DNA of 64,000 nucleotides from Lantana camara (Eukaryota; Streptophyta; Magnoliopsida; Lamiales; Verbenaceae), in contig CM074859.1 of assembly GCA_037501455.1 (NCBI GenBank), forward strand, positions 21,333,001 to 21,397,000. The letters are read 5' to 3'. The position numbers and the translations under genes were made by a program. This document shows positions 12,134 through 22,925 of this stretch, in pieces; position 1 is the stretch's first letter, and the number at the start of each line of letters is the position of its first letter. The notes beneath the pieces were generated by a model. That model ran no database searches. It saw nothing but the letters and a program-made list of their open reading frames with translations, and was not told the DNA's origin.

Positions 12134-12188
12134 TTTTTCACACAAAACACAAAAAGAACCTTGAAGAAAAGTTGGGAAAATGGTGGTT

Positions 12189-12209
12189 TTCCCACAGACG
12201 GCGCCAAAC
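12189..12209 (-). other. Primer-binding site of the 6.6-12.8 kb element
   Basis: Read on minus directly after the LTR, the sequence is TGGCGCCGTCTGTGGGAA. Its first nine bases match the complement of the 3' end of plant tRNA-Asp; the rest matches less well. The same 18 bases follow the 5' LTR of the 33-46 kb element. Confidence 0.75.
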
Positions 12210-12838
12210 TGATAACGCCGGAAATTGGTCGCCTTTGAAAGTGTGTAGTCGGCTTCGAATCTCCGACGAATCAATTAAATGTGGGTTCTTTTACCAAATC
12301 TGATTGTTTGGATTGAAGGGAGTTGAGCTGAAATTTCGGCAGAGTTTCGGTATGTAATTTTGTGTGTCCCTGACTCTGGTGAAAAAAGTGATATTTATAT
12401 TCATGGTTTGAATTGGTCTGAGTTCGATTTGATTTAGTGGGCGCGAGAATCGCGGACCACGTACTTAGGTCGTGGGGTGGTTGGCGAGTGGGGATAACCG
12501 TCGACGCTGGGCTCGTGCTAAGCGCTTACACGCCGAGCACTTACAAGTCGAGCTCTTCCCTTAGCCAATTTTAAGGGGTTATGCTTAGTACTTACGAGCT
12601 GGGCCCTCGACAGAACGAGGACTTCCCTTAGTCAATTTTAGGAGTTATGTCAAGCACCTATGAGCTGGGCACTTGGTAGAACGAGAGCTTGCCTTAGCCA
12701 ATTTTAAGGGATATACTAAGCACTTACGAGGTGAGCACTTGGTATGACGAGCCCTTGCCTTAGTCAATTTTAGGAATACGAGGATCATGGATAGTCTAAA
12801 ATACGAGGAGGTTACTTAGTCATTTTTCGGTACAATCA
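12210..12838 (-). repeat. 5' LTR of the 6.6-12.8 kb element
   Basis: 629 bp, starting TG and ending CA. It differs from the partner at 6609-7251 by two substitutions and a 14-bp deletion. The minus-strand promoter for gag should lie here. Confidence 0.95.
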
Positions 12839-13025
12839 GATCCCTATAAAATATGATATTAACAACAAATCAGGGGTATTTTTGGAATAATATAACGGAA
12901 CCCTAGGGATCACAAACGGTTCTCAAAATTAGGGATTAAAATGTAATTTCTCGATAATGATGGATTGCGTTGTAATTAGGCCTAAATATAGGATAGTCAA
13001 ATGTAATTCTAATCCCTACTTTTAA

Positions 13026-13502
13026 TAGAGAAAATTGTATACTAAGTGATGTGATTCAAGATTGATCGCAGAGTATTGTATAAACTTATTCTTTCCTTTA
13101 TTTCTGATTGGTATAAATGTCATTTATGTGACAGTATATTTCAATTATTAAGTGGTGTAGCTTATCGTTTCAATATTATGCTAGTTTAGTCAGAGGTTTT
13201 ATATTCGAGTATTTGGGTACGCTATTACCATTAGAAGGAACTTAATACTTTAATGATTTGATCCAACTCGACCTGTATAAATATGAGTATAGAACCAACC
13301 AAAAAAGAAGGCACGTTTCAAAAAAATTTATCATTTCAATCAAATATTACAAAATATATTCTATTTATTTTAAAAATTACAAACTCAACCTGGGAATTAT
13401 CGTCTAAAAATGCTAATATTATGCTACATAAAACTTGCAGGATAAATCATCTGGTTTTCACATTCAGCTCCATGAAATTCTGATAGGAGAATGTCGGTTG
13501 GA
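13026..13502. other. AT-rich intergenic DNA
   Basis: AT-rich sequence follows the MITE. No coding region, repeat or RNA gene is visible. Confidence 0.4.
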
Positions 13503-13634
13503 TTAAGAAAGGACATCAATAATCATATTAGCTTCAACATCTTCTTCTTCATCTTCATGTGCAGTATTAGAGTTGAGATATTCTTCTTCATCATCATCAT
13601 CGCAATTCTTCCTCTTTTTGCTTCTCTTACTCAT
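13503..13634 (-). CDS. Small acidic ORF (43 aa), unknown
   Basis: The frame starts with a basic patch (MSKRSKKRK), continues with runs of Asp and Glu, and ends DVLS then TAA. It could be a short protein, a terminal exon, or chance translation of GAA/GAT-rich DNA. The broken NAC fragment lies upstream on the same strand (14551-14830), so it might be a lost downstream exon of that gene; there is no direct evidence. I do not recognise it. Confidence 0.2.
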   Translation of the reverse strand: MSKRSKKRKNCDDDDEEEYLNSNTAHEDEEEDVEANMIIDVLS

Positions 13635-13902
13635 GTATATTTTGCACAGAACCCAATCATTAACATGCATAATTAAATACTCATATGATCATCAGCACAC
13701 ACTTAACTAGTAATTTTTATATCATAAAAATAAAAATCAATAAAAACCCTCTGAATATTATCTCACGTCAATAAACTATATATATTTTATTTCACTAAAG
13801 AGATTTCATGCTTGTCTAATAATTCCATTTATTTTAAAACAAAGCACTAACGAAATCTCATATATATTTCTATAACTAATTTAAGGATATAGTTATGATA
13901 TA

Positions 13903-14403
13903 GGGTTAATTCCTGACATCCGATCCCTTCATCTTTTAATTCTTAGTGCGTCTTGTTTTCTAATCTTTAAATTACAATTGCTTATAACTTTTGAAAAATA
14001 TCATACCTAACTCCTTTAAGCATAATAGATTTATACTTAATGGATTTCAAATGTGTCAATATCATATGTTTGATCGAAAATTTCGACGCAACGAATACAA
14101 CGATGTCTCAAAACCAAAATCCGATAACCGACGAATGAGAAATCACCTATCAAAGATAGCAGATGATGGGTGGAGCTTTGCAAAGTCTTCCGGCGGCCGA
14201 TAGAGTTGACCGAGATATGGGCTTTAATTTGCTCGTCTTGGAGAGATGAACACGTTGGTGGTAGTTTTGAAACTTGGATTGCCACAATGGAGGAGAAATC
14301 TAAAGTCAAAGTTTATTAAAAATAGTTCAATGTAACGTTTTTCAAAATTAAAGAAGACAAAGCACATTAAAAGCAAAAGGATGAGGGGTTTCCAGAATTA
14401 ACC
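13903..14403. mobile_element. Possible MITE with imperfect inverted ends
   Basis: The left end reads GGGTTAATTCCTGACATC and the right end, reversed, GGGTTAATTCTGGAAACC. They agree over the first 11 bases and weakly beyond. The flanks share only TA. Short ORFs inside do not resemble known proteins. Confidence 0.4.
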
Positions 14404-14550
14404 CTACTAATTGTTAATACTAATTGAACTACACAAAATATCTTCATAGTTGAAAATTTACGGAAAACGCTCTAAGACTTGAAAAGACATTTACAAATTA
14501 CGAAAACCACCCTGCTTGAGGTTTATTCCGTAACAATGCTATTCGTATAA

Positions 14551-14830
14551 TTACGTACCACCAATCGGTCTAGTTTCGTTGGCTCCTTCTGCTTTTTGGT
14601 TAAGTACTCGTACATATTCCGGTCTGTTCGATCGAGTTCCTTGTGCATGATTTCCAATGTAGAAATCCAACACTCTCTTGAATCCCACAACGACATTGCT
14701 ATGGATTATGTCTGTAAGTTTGGCCGTAGATTTCCTGTACCCGCCATTGGTTGTGCGTTGCTGCCGCCTCTGTGTGAAAAAATACCAGTTTTCCTGATCT
14801 TCATTCGTCTGTTTTTCGTGCATTCCTACA
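14551..14830 (-). pseudogene. NAC transcription factor domain fragment
   Basis: The minus-strand frame contains NAC subdomains C and D: NWYFFTQRRQ, then TNGGYRKST, then VVGFKRVLDFYIGNHAQGT and RSN. In an intact NAC the next residues read like NWIMHEYR; here the sequence diverges (RPEYVRVL), suggesting mutation or a frameshift. NAC proteins are plant nuclear DNA-binding factors. The N-terminal NAC subdomains were not found upstream and no C-terminal region can be joined with confidence. A possible 3' splice site (CTGTGTAG) precedes the fragment near 14831. It is best read as a relic or an isolated exon. Confidence 0.7.
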
Positions 14831-14874
14831 CAGATACATGCATGTATACGATAATATCGTTAATTTCTAATTAA

Positions 14875-17409
14875 TTTCTCAGGTATTAATTGTTTGATAT
14901 GACCCGAAAATATAATATCTAATTTATAGAAGTATTCGTGCTTCAAGCTGGCCATCATCTTATTTCTAGAAATACTATTCACGCATCCTGTAGTACAATT
15001 TCCTCATGAAATTAAGTCTATGTTTCATGAGGTCAGCCATCATACAATAATACACAATTTCATTACAAAAATATTGATGCTAATCATGGACAACAAGTGC
15101 TTGCAACTGTTGTGGTGACGACTCCTGCAATCATATTGTGAACTCTTACCACCATCAATGTGAACTCTTACTTTCAGATTACATCACCTTGTTTTTCTTT
15201 TTATTGGAATTGGACTTATGTCGACAGTGCTAAGCTTTTTGAATGCTTCATAAAAAACTTTAGTTTAAATTCGGTACGACTGAATCCAACCGATCGCATA
15301 GCTAAGCGTATATATTAACTAATTATCATATTGTCTTTTTAAACTTAAATCAATTTCATAACAAGTCTAAAACTTCTATCAGTCTATCATGCTAATTTGA
15401 TCGAATCAAATTTATATTTTAATGAAAGTGGAGAAAGCAAATCATCCCTCTCTCATATGTCACAAGCAAATTTTCTTTTTTAATTGCATTTCCCACTCAA
15501 AAAAATCTAGCTGATTATGAAATTAGTTTCAATCAGACCCACACATTAAAATCGAGATAATCATTAGAATAAAAAAATGAATTATTTCAGATAGTGGGAG
15601 GAGATTGCAATATTGATTTTAATCGAGTGTCGCAAAACAATTGGACATATTAACGCAACATAGGGACAAACTTGTAATATATGGATTTAACAAAGTTATG
15701 TGGAGAATCGATGCTGCTTATTCTAACAAAGTATGAGAGATTGAAATCTTCTTTTTTTTCCTCCTAAAAACATACTAATGATCAAAATTAATCTTGTTTT
15801 TCCATTAGTAAATATCTTTATTACCAATTAATCCGAATTTTAAAATTTTAATGAATATTTTAGTAACTTATTGGAAATGCATCACTTATAAGTGACAATA
15901 CGATAATGCATTAATATATTATTACGATTTTCTAACTTTTCATAGTTATATAGTAACAAAATTATTATCTACAGCAAAAAAAATTTAAATTAATATTGCC
16001 GGGGGCTTGGGCCCGTGATATTAATTATATTTTATTTTAGGGATATTATTTAATTGATAAAATAAGATTTTATCAACTTAATTAAAAGAGTTTTTCGCAA
16101 TTCAAAAAAATGTTTTGTTTGTATTTATCATTAGTGTAGATACACATATATACGAACGAAAACAAAACTATATATTATATAGTAAAATTGCTCAGTAACA
16201 ATATTATTCATTCAGTTACTGAGCTATCATGTGAGATGTATATAAATAATAATCATCCATTGTAATTTAGATCCAATTTTTGCGAATGTTAAATTCGAAT
16301 TTTGAACACGTCAATTCTAGTTATAATTATTGGTGTCATTTTTAATATATTGATACTTTTAAAAATGTCGTTGTGTCGTATCATATTGTGAGGAATACTC
16401 ATGTCAAATGTCATATATCAAAATACTTTTTATATGAAAAATTCAAAAATTCTTTTCGTTGTATTATTATTGTGTTAGGTGCATTATATCCGTATTTGTA
16501 TATCATATATAAGAATTTTTGTCTTGAATTGCTTTCCTTTTAGGTTTTGAGCTAGTGTGTTTCCACTGGCACGTCGACGTCAAGTTTTTATCATTTTTCT
16601 ACATATTTCGTATGTTTGGATTTCTCTTTCAGCTGATTCAAACACATAGGTGGCTGCCAGAAAGTGTTGATCATTAACAAACGAAATTAATTAATTACAA
16701 TCGTGAATCAATTGTGCAATAGATCATGGCCTCATGTGGGATTGCTTATTTGAAAACGCCACTCCAAAAATGAAAGAAATTCAAAATATTGTGGTTTCTA
16801 AGAGAAATGTTTCGTTATTCTTTATAAAAAAAAATATAGCATATAAATAAGGGAACATAAGCATATAAAACTCAAACATAATTAAAAAAGAAACCCTAAT
16901 GAGCATGCCAAAATTCATTCATTACGAATCAATGCTGCAAAAATAAAAGGAAAAAAGTTAAAACATTATTCTTTCCGCCAAATCGATGATTCTCAAATGC
17001 AATATTAGTGGGAATCGACACATAATCAACAGAAAACTACATATAGCTGACTAATTATAAAGAATACATCTAGAAGATGATCTATATGACAACCTCGGAG
17101 GATGACCCAAATCTTTTAAATAAAACCATATTATAAGTGATAATTCTATCTCGAATTTGATTCGATTAAATAATCAGTATAACAAAAAAGAGAGTGTATT
17201 ACACGTTTACACTTTATGGGTGTTCGTTTTTCCTTTATTTGTCATGATGTCAATATGATGGCTCACACTATTGTGCGTTGGTTTTTCTGATATTCCTTCT
17301 GTTGCTTTCGGTTTTGTGTACTCTGATCTGAACTAGTTGGCCCTTGGGATTGTTGCGTGTCAAAAAGAACATATAAAAATAAAAAAAATTAAATAACAAA
17401 TGTATTATA
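14875..17409. other. AT-rich intergenic DNA
   Basis: About 2.5 kb with no supported gene. It is mostly A+T with short homopolymer runs. One short G/C block (GCCGGGGGCTTGGGCCCG) lies near 15998. I see no transposon ends or RNA gene that I can defend. Confidence 0.4.
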
Positions 17410-17790
17410 TTTTCGGGGAATTCCCAAAAAATCCCCAAATGGGGACTCAAATGTTTGATACTCCCCATTTTGAAAATTGTTCCTCTTCACTTCCCAGTTG
17501 AAAATCAAAAGTTTCATTTACTCCCAATTTTTCGTAAACGTGATATAAAAATTCAAGAATCACATACTTAAATCCCCAAATGTTGTATATTTTTCGCAAT
17601 ATGATGTATATACTACATATTGTGAAAAATATACAACATTTGGGGATTTAAGTACATGATTCTTGAATTTTTATACTACGTTTACGAAAAATGGGGAGAA
17701 ACAAAACTTTTGATTTTCATCTGGGGAGTGAAGAGGAATAATTTTCAAAATGGGGAGTAAACAAATTTTTTTTCAAATCATGGGTACTAT
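17410..17790. mobile_element. Palindromic MITE (CTCCCC/GGGGAG family, copy 1)
   Basis: Arms of about 160 bp (17445-17608 and 17611-17775) are near-perfect reverse complements around a centre at about 17610. Shared blocks include ACTCCCCATTTTGAAAATT and CCCCAAATGTTGTATATTTT with their complements. The outermost bases are less symmetrical and no target duplication is certain. Related copies lie at 32090-32390 and 47040-47370. A transcript would fold into one long hairpin. Confidence 0.75.
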
Positions 17791-18861
17791 TAAAAAAAAA
17801 CCCTTTACTAAGGTAACGACTACAATTTAAGGAGGAGATTTTAATTAGCCCATGGTACAATGTATTTATTAATTCCCCCCAACAAGTAACACAATATGGT
17901 ATTCCTTTCATGAATGGGAATTGGAATCTGAATTTTGTTAAGTGGAAAAGGGGAGGAATGATGGCCTAAATTCTTCAACATTTTATGCTGCTTTTGTTCA
18001 CTCGATTCCAGCCACCATCACCATGTCCAATAAAGTATCACGATAATGGCATATATTATGTTTGTGTGCTCTTATATACCAACACATATTGAGTATTTTG
18101 TTGAAACAGACCTCTCAAGATTACAAGGAATTTGTGCTCAAGAATCACGATAATGGCAATTTTTTTAAGCAGGCATTTTTCTTTTTACGGGTATCCTTGC
18201 CGGTTTCCCACCTATTTTAATAGGCTTCAAACCTTTAAACGATATGTTCAGAAATACAGATACTTATTAACAGAGTTTGTTTGTTCCTTTGTTTTTATGA
18301 GGATCTTTGCCTGTACAACCCTATTTTAATAGTATTCAAACACCGACGGATCAATTAACACGTACATATACGTATTATAAGATATAACTTATATATATAT
18401 TATCTGTTTGTCCCTCGTTAAGCATATGTTTTGCCTTTTCATATACATAACAAGTTATTCGAGAAGATCATAGGCACAAAATTTATAATGCGTGGGATTG
18501 TGAATCAGAACGTCAGCAAAATAGTCTTTAGAAATTGACAAATTATTCAAAGTGGACATATTAGGAAAACCACTATCGCCAAATATCCAATGAAATAATA
18601 ATAAGAGAAAGACAGAGAAAATAAAAGTTCTATTTCATCAAATTCTCTTCCAACATTCTTAACTTACACGAAAGGTCGGTTACAAGCTCCATAATTTGCT
18701 CCAAAAAAACAAAAAGGGCTTTTAAAATATTAGTAATCCCAAAAAGACTAAAGAACCCCCATTTCTCTTTTCGTTTTCTTTTTTTTTTTTTTTAAATTTT
18801 TCTTCCCACTATTTTTTTATATATTATTTTTATTACCCATCTCATGATTTTCTTGAATTTC
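17791..18861. other. Intergenic DNA downstream of the transporter gene
   Basis: AT-rich with no ORF of note. The part nearest 18862 should contain the 3' UTR and poly(A) signals of the minus-strand transporter gene. A pyrimidine-rich block lies at 18760-18800. Confidence 0.4.
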
Positions 18862-20755
18862 TTATGGTTTTGGGGCCTCCATTGCTAGCATGGGAGGGTG
18901 TGGCATGGTGCCACTAATGGCTACTGCTGGAACAGACATTCTATTTTCTTCAATTCTGTAAACATCAACAGAACAATTATTTGCTTCAATATCTTCATTT
19001 TGAGTGTTCTTCACTGGTTCAAGCATCATTTCCTCAGCTTCTTTCTCTTGATATTCCTTGTATTTGCCCCACAATACTGAGTACAGTCCGATCACAATCA
19101 ACACTGCTCCAAGAATCCTGGATTTTGATCCATATAATAAAAATGTTAGTTTTGTCTTAAATCTTTTATTTAAAACTTGAAGAGAAAAACCATGCATTTT
19201 GTTGAATTTAATTTAATTTTACGAGATGTAGACTTACGCTCCAAGATATATTTTTTCAGCCAAGATGAAGGACCCCATGATTGCCACAATGATCATCATC
19301 AGGGGGCTGAAGGCAGTGACAAAAACAGGCCCTCTTTTCTCCATCACAAGTCCTTGCACATAGTATGCAATGCCTGATGAAACAATTCCCTGCACCGTAA
19401 AAAATTGGAATTGGTTATTGATCATTGATCAAAGTAATTTCAGAAATCTTGATCTTTATTTGGTTTCTGGCTCGGTTTTTTTGGGGTCCCGGTACTGCAG
19501 AAGCCCAATACAGGGTGTCCCTTCCCAATTCACAAAGGTTTGAACCGAAAACTTTGATTAAGGAACCTAGTGTCTCGTCCCACTATACCTACTGACCTTA
19601 GTTAAGAAATCTTGATTGAGAGTAAAGATGAATGAACTTACAGCATAGGCAGCAGCCAACAGGTTCATGTCAAATCCAATAACCCAAGCATGTGGCTTAT
19701 GCTCCATGACAAGGGTAACAGCAATGGATTGCAATGTTCCCATGAAGCAAACGAGGGATGTCAGTGAGAGAGGAGCAGTGTATTTCCTCATTGTAACAGC
19801 CTGTTAATTCACACACAAAAGAAAAAAGCAACATTAATCCCTGAAATTAAATTTAATCAAATCCATCTATGTTAATTCTTGAATAAATTAAAGTTGACTG
19901 TATAATGAACAGACCTGGAGAATGAAAAAAGAAGCCCAGGCAAGAGTGGCAACGATGAGAAGAATAGAGCCCGTAACCCAATCCTTGTCTGAATGTAACT
20001 GAGCAGAATTAGTGTCGGGAACATAGGATTGACTAGGATGTATGTATTTGGACCAAAACATGTTGACCACATTGCCCTTGTATAAAGTCATCAGCATGGC
20101 TCCTGCAACTGTTACTACGGTTCCCGCCACCTTTGCTTGGCACCTTAATTTCTTCATGTTCAACACTTCCATTCTACAGATGACCGCCATGACAAAGGTC
20201 ATCGCGGGTAACATGTTGCTCATGGCGCACGAGAAAGTTGGGGAAGTGAACTTCAGCCCGGCGTAGTAGAAGTTTTGATCAATCACGGGCCTGAACTCGA
20301 ATAAGTTCACAAATATTAGCACGAAATCAATTTGAACGTACATATATGTATTGCAAGAATTGAGATAGTACTACTCCTGAGTACTCACCCAAGGAGTCCC
20401 AAAACAAAAAGCTGCAAGAATATCGTGAAGTTAATCTTTGGCCTAACTTTCCTGTGAAAAAATTAAACAAAAATGGGTTAACGTTAATTAGCTTAATGAA
20501 AAGATTATATTTCATCTAATTTTGCATGATCATCATATATATATATATATACCTTTCGAGTATTAGGGCAAAGGGTGCAATGGCTGCGGTTGCAAAAGCG
20601 TGTCTATAGACCACCAACACGTAGTGGCTCATGCCTCTATTGAGAGAGACTTTAGTGATGATGTTCATTCCTGCATACCCAAACTGCAAGGAAATCATGG
20701 CTATGTAAGGCTTAGCCTTCTCGTAAAAATTCCCGAGGCATCCTTTTCCTTCCAT
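18862..20755 (-). CDS. WAT1-related transporter, UMAMIT9-like (At5g07050 type), 6 exons, 402 aa
   Basis: Exons on minus: 20755-20553, 20451-20389, 20290-19915, 19800-19642, 19389-19238, 19117-18862. All have GT..AG introns and agreeing phases (1209 nt including the stop). The protein is hydrophobic, with two EamA-type repeats and about ten membrane segments. Hallmark stretches are KPYIAMISLQFGYAGMNII near the start, GPVIDQNFYYAGLKFTSPTF, SNMLPAMTFVMAV, VAGAMLMTLYKG, GPVFVTAFSPLMMIIVAIMG and LIVIGLYSVLWGK. The acidic C-terminal tail of about 65 residues is typical of the subfamily. UMAMITs export or exchange amino acids or related metabolites at the plasma membrane or tonoplast; this member's substrate is not shown by the sequence. 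The start fits the family and lies about 150 bases downstream of a TATA box. The gene looks intact. Confidence 0.95.
19470..19612 (-). mobile_element. tRNA-derived SINE remnant in an intron of the transporter gene
   Basis: On minus this intron segment has a box-B-like GGTTCAAACC (19546-19537), preceded by an A-box-like GTATAGTGGGACGAG and followed by AATTGGGAAGGGACACC. The layout resembles plant tRNA-derived SINEs. It lies in the fourth intron. A tail-like match (ATACTGCAGATGCCCAATA) recurs near 48281. The ends and target duplications are not clear. Confidence 0.45.
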
Positions 20756-20798
20756 TTCTTACTTCTTTCACTTAGAAAGATTAATGGAGTTGATGCGG

Positions 20799-20814
20799 GA
20801 GAGAGAGAGAGAGA
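20799..20814 (-). repeat. CT/GA microsatellite in the transporter 5' leader
   Basis: Eight GA repeats on plus read as CT repeats in the mRNA sense, about 45-60 bases upstream of the start codon. CT-rich leaders are common in plant genes and can bind GAGA-type (BPC) factors. Confidence 0.8.
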
Positions 20815-20903
20815 TATGGAGGTTTTGTTAGGGAGAGAGGATAACACTTGAAGAAGAAGAAGAGTCTTGTGTTTGTCCTAAGGAATGAGTTCTTGAAATG
20901 GGC

Positions 20904-20911
20904 TATTTATA
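20904..20911 (-). promoter_or_regulatory. TATA box of the WAT1-related transporter gene
   Basis: TATAAATA on minus, inside CTATAAATAG, about 150 bases upstream of the ATG at 20755. Transcription would start near 20870-20880, giving a pyrimidine-rich leader of roughly 120 nt. Confidence 0.75.
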
Positions 20912-22337
20912 GGCATTTTCATGTGGGTTGGGGGCCGGGACCCCCTGGGGGTTGGGGGGTGATCTTTCTTTTTTTTCATTTTGTTTAAAGTTTGAAGTTT
21001 TTGGGAGGCATTGAGGTGGATCTATTTGAATATTCTGATTTGTTGTTTGTGAATATATCTACTGACGGGTGATGCGAGTTCCACGTAGCGTGATTATTCT
21101 GAATAAATAAAAGTTGGTGGGTCCCACCTGGTTAATAGTGGCCAAGTGATTTTAGTGCTGGCTGATGCCAATGTGGGACCCCTATTAAGGTTGTGGTGGG
21201 GTTCGTATATCGTCACCTCCGATGAGGCACTCCGACGCCCTGGCTCCGACGGAGACGCGGCAGCGCCTCACTTGGAAGTAGGCCAGTAGCCCAATTGATT
21301 AAGGTAGAGACCGATAATTATGAATACAGATATGACATAATACGAATACGGTAATACAGAATTTTTTAAAAAATTTTCATGAAAGAAGTCTCCCATATAG
21401 GTGTTTGGTACGAAATGACCAACAAAATAATATTTTTGCAAATATCTATTAATTGGTAGTGGAGATTATTTTCGGTGCAATTCTCTTTGGACGGGCTATT
21501 AATATGGGAAAAAATGCAAAATTAGTTAATCGAATTAAAAAAAACTCTATAATAATCCAGTTTAATGGTTCGATAGTATACTAATTTTTGTATTTAAATT
21601 TTTGAACACGAAACTTTATTTATATTTAGTATAGACATGCAAAAAAGATAGAAAATATAAATAAAATCAATTTAAAGAAAAGAAACGAATTTTGAAATAA
21701 ATATTATCGTGATTAATGAATGGCTTGAAATATGCACATATACACTACTTTATGAAAGTATGAAAAACGTTGAATAACAAATTACTGAAATTAGGCGAAG
21801 TTATAAAATATGCGGGGAATCGCACAAGTGAGAACTAAATAAAGAAATGTCCTAAGCTCTTTTTTAATTTTATCCTTTCAGACCTCTGCAAACTTGCCTA
21901 CTTCACTATATCCATGAGGTGGTGGATAATGAAAGAGGGGAATATGATTGCTTAAATTTCCTCCAACGATCATACTTTATTTCTCATCCAAAAGTTTCTT
22001 GGATCTCTCTCGAATAACCGTCCATTAAGATTTTCGAAAAATTCTGTTATTTATAAAGTTGGGGAAAATTATAAATATGGTATTTCAACTTGACCAATTT
22101 AGAGATGGATTTTGGTACATTTTATCATAATTCTCTCGTTTTTCATGTTAATTACATCAAGGTAGGCATCACTTTGCATGCAGATTATTTGTTTACTTAA
22201 TTAAAAACCTTAATTTATGGCCACAATGTCCACTTTAGAAAGCTAAGAGCTTTGCATAATTCCTTTTATTTAATTAATTCTGAGAGTGTTAGTGCGTGTA
22301 CTGTGTGTTTTTCGGTGTCGAAATCCTACTTTTGATG

Positions 22338-22486
22338 ATGCATGCTATCTATATATCTGGCTAGGACATAATAAACGTATCAATTCTTGAATATTGAAAA
22401 GGATAATAATATTAATGTAATTTGCAGCATGTGCTATCTATCTACCTAGCATATAATATAAACGTATCAATTCTTGAATAATTTGA
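22338..22486. repeat. Two-copy direct repeat
   Basis: A segment of about 60 bp (GCTATCTATMTAYCTRGC, then AAACGTATCAATTCTTGAATA) occurs twice at a spacing of about 85-90 bp. The copies have drifted. Confidence 0.6.
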
Positions 22487-22544
22487 AGCATGTGGTGGGA
22501 ATTTTCCCTTAAAACTTTCTTTTTTCAAGAATAACTTATTCAAT

Positions 22545-22925
22545 TGTTGAATAAAATGATTTCTCTCTTCATTGAATTATGGATACCTCCAAGAATAGAG
22601 TGTGATTGTCGATTTGTTGAATTATAAATGCCTCAAAAGGATCATGAGACATTAATTGTCGACTATTATAACTAATTAATTCACTTTTTAAATTGTAAAC
22701 GTCTTAAATAGTAATCAGTCTTCTTGTTGAGTTATGACATCTCAAAGGGTTGGGCGTCACTGTTGATTTATCGAATTGTAAACATCTGAAAAGGGATATG
22801 GGACACAATTGTTGACTACAATGACTAGTTTTTTTTTTAAAAAAGAAAAATTATAGATACCTCAAAGAGTGAGATATACAATTACTACAATTTTTTAACT
22901 ACAGACAACTTAAAAGATGAGACAG
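22545..22925. repeat. Degenerate tandem array
   Basis: A loose unit built on TTGTTGAATTATAAAYGCCT, AAAAGGATATGRGACA and AATTGTTGACTA recurs about five times from 22545 to 22925, with variable spacing near 60-90 bp. It looks like an old eroded minisatellite. Confidence 0.5.

Larger units (their letters stand above)
6609..12838 (-). mobile_element. Ty3/Gypsy (Tat-like) LTR retrotransposon lacking most of pol
   Basis: The element is bounded by direct LTRs and a 5-bp target duplication, GATCC (6604-6608 and 12839-12843). The primer-binding site and polypurine tract put its coding strand on minus. The interior of about 5 kb holds gag and aspartic protease on minus and the remains of an extra gene on plus near the 3' LTR. 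No reverse transcriptase, RNase H or integrase is present, so it depends on proteins from other elements. The LTRs differ by only two substitutions and one 14-bp indel by eye, so the insertion is recent. The gag style, PBS and antisense extra ORF match the larger element at 33486-46066, which points to the Tat group. Confidence 0.93.
6378..13016. mobile_element. Mutator-type MITE (copy A), split by an LTR retrotransposon
   Basis: The left piece is 6378-6608 and the right piece 12844-13016. The two ends are imperfect inverted repeats sharing a core (CCTRTATTTAGGCCTAATTA). The outer flanks read TATTTTTAA (6369-6377) and TACTTTTAA (13017-13025), a 9-bp target duplication with one mismatch, as expected for Mutator-superfamily elements. 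A related, uninterrupted copy lies at 29443-29880 and reads continuously across the point where the LTR element inserted here. No transposase is present, so it is non-autonomous. Confidence 0.8.
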
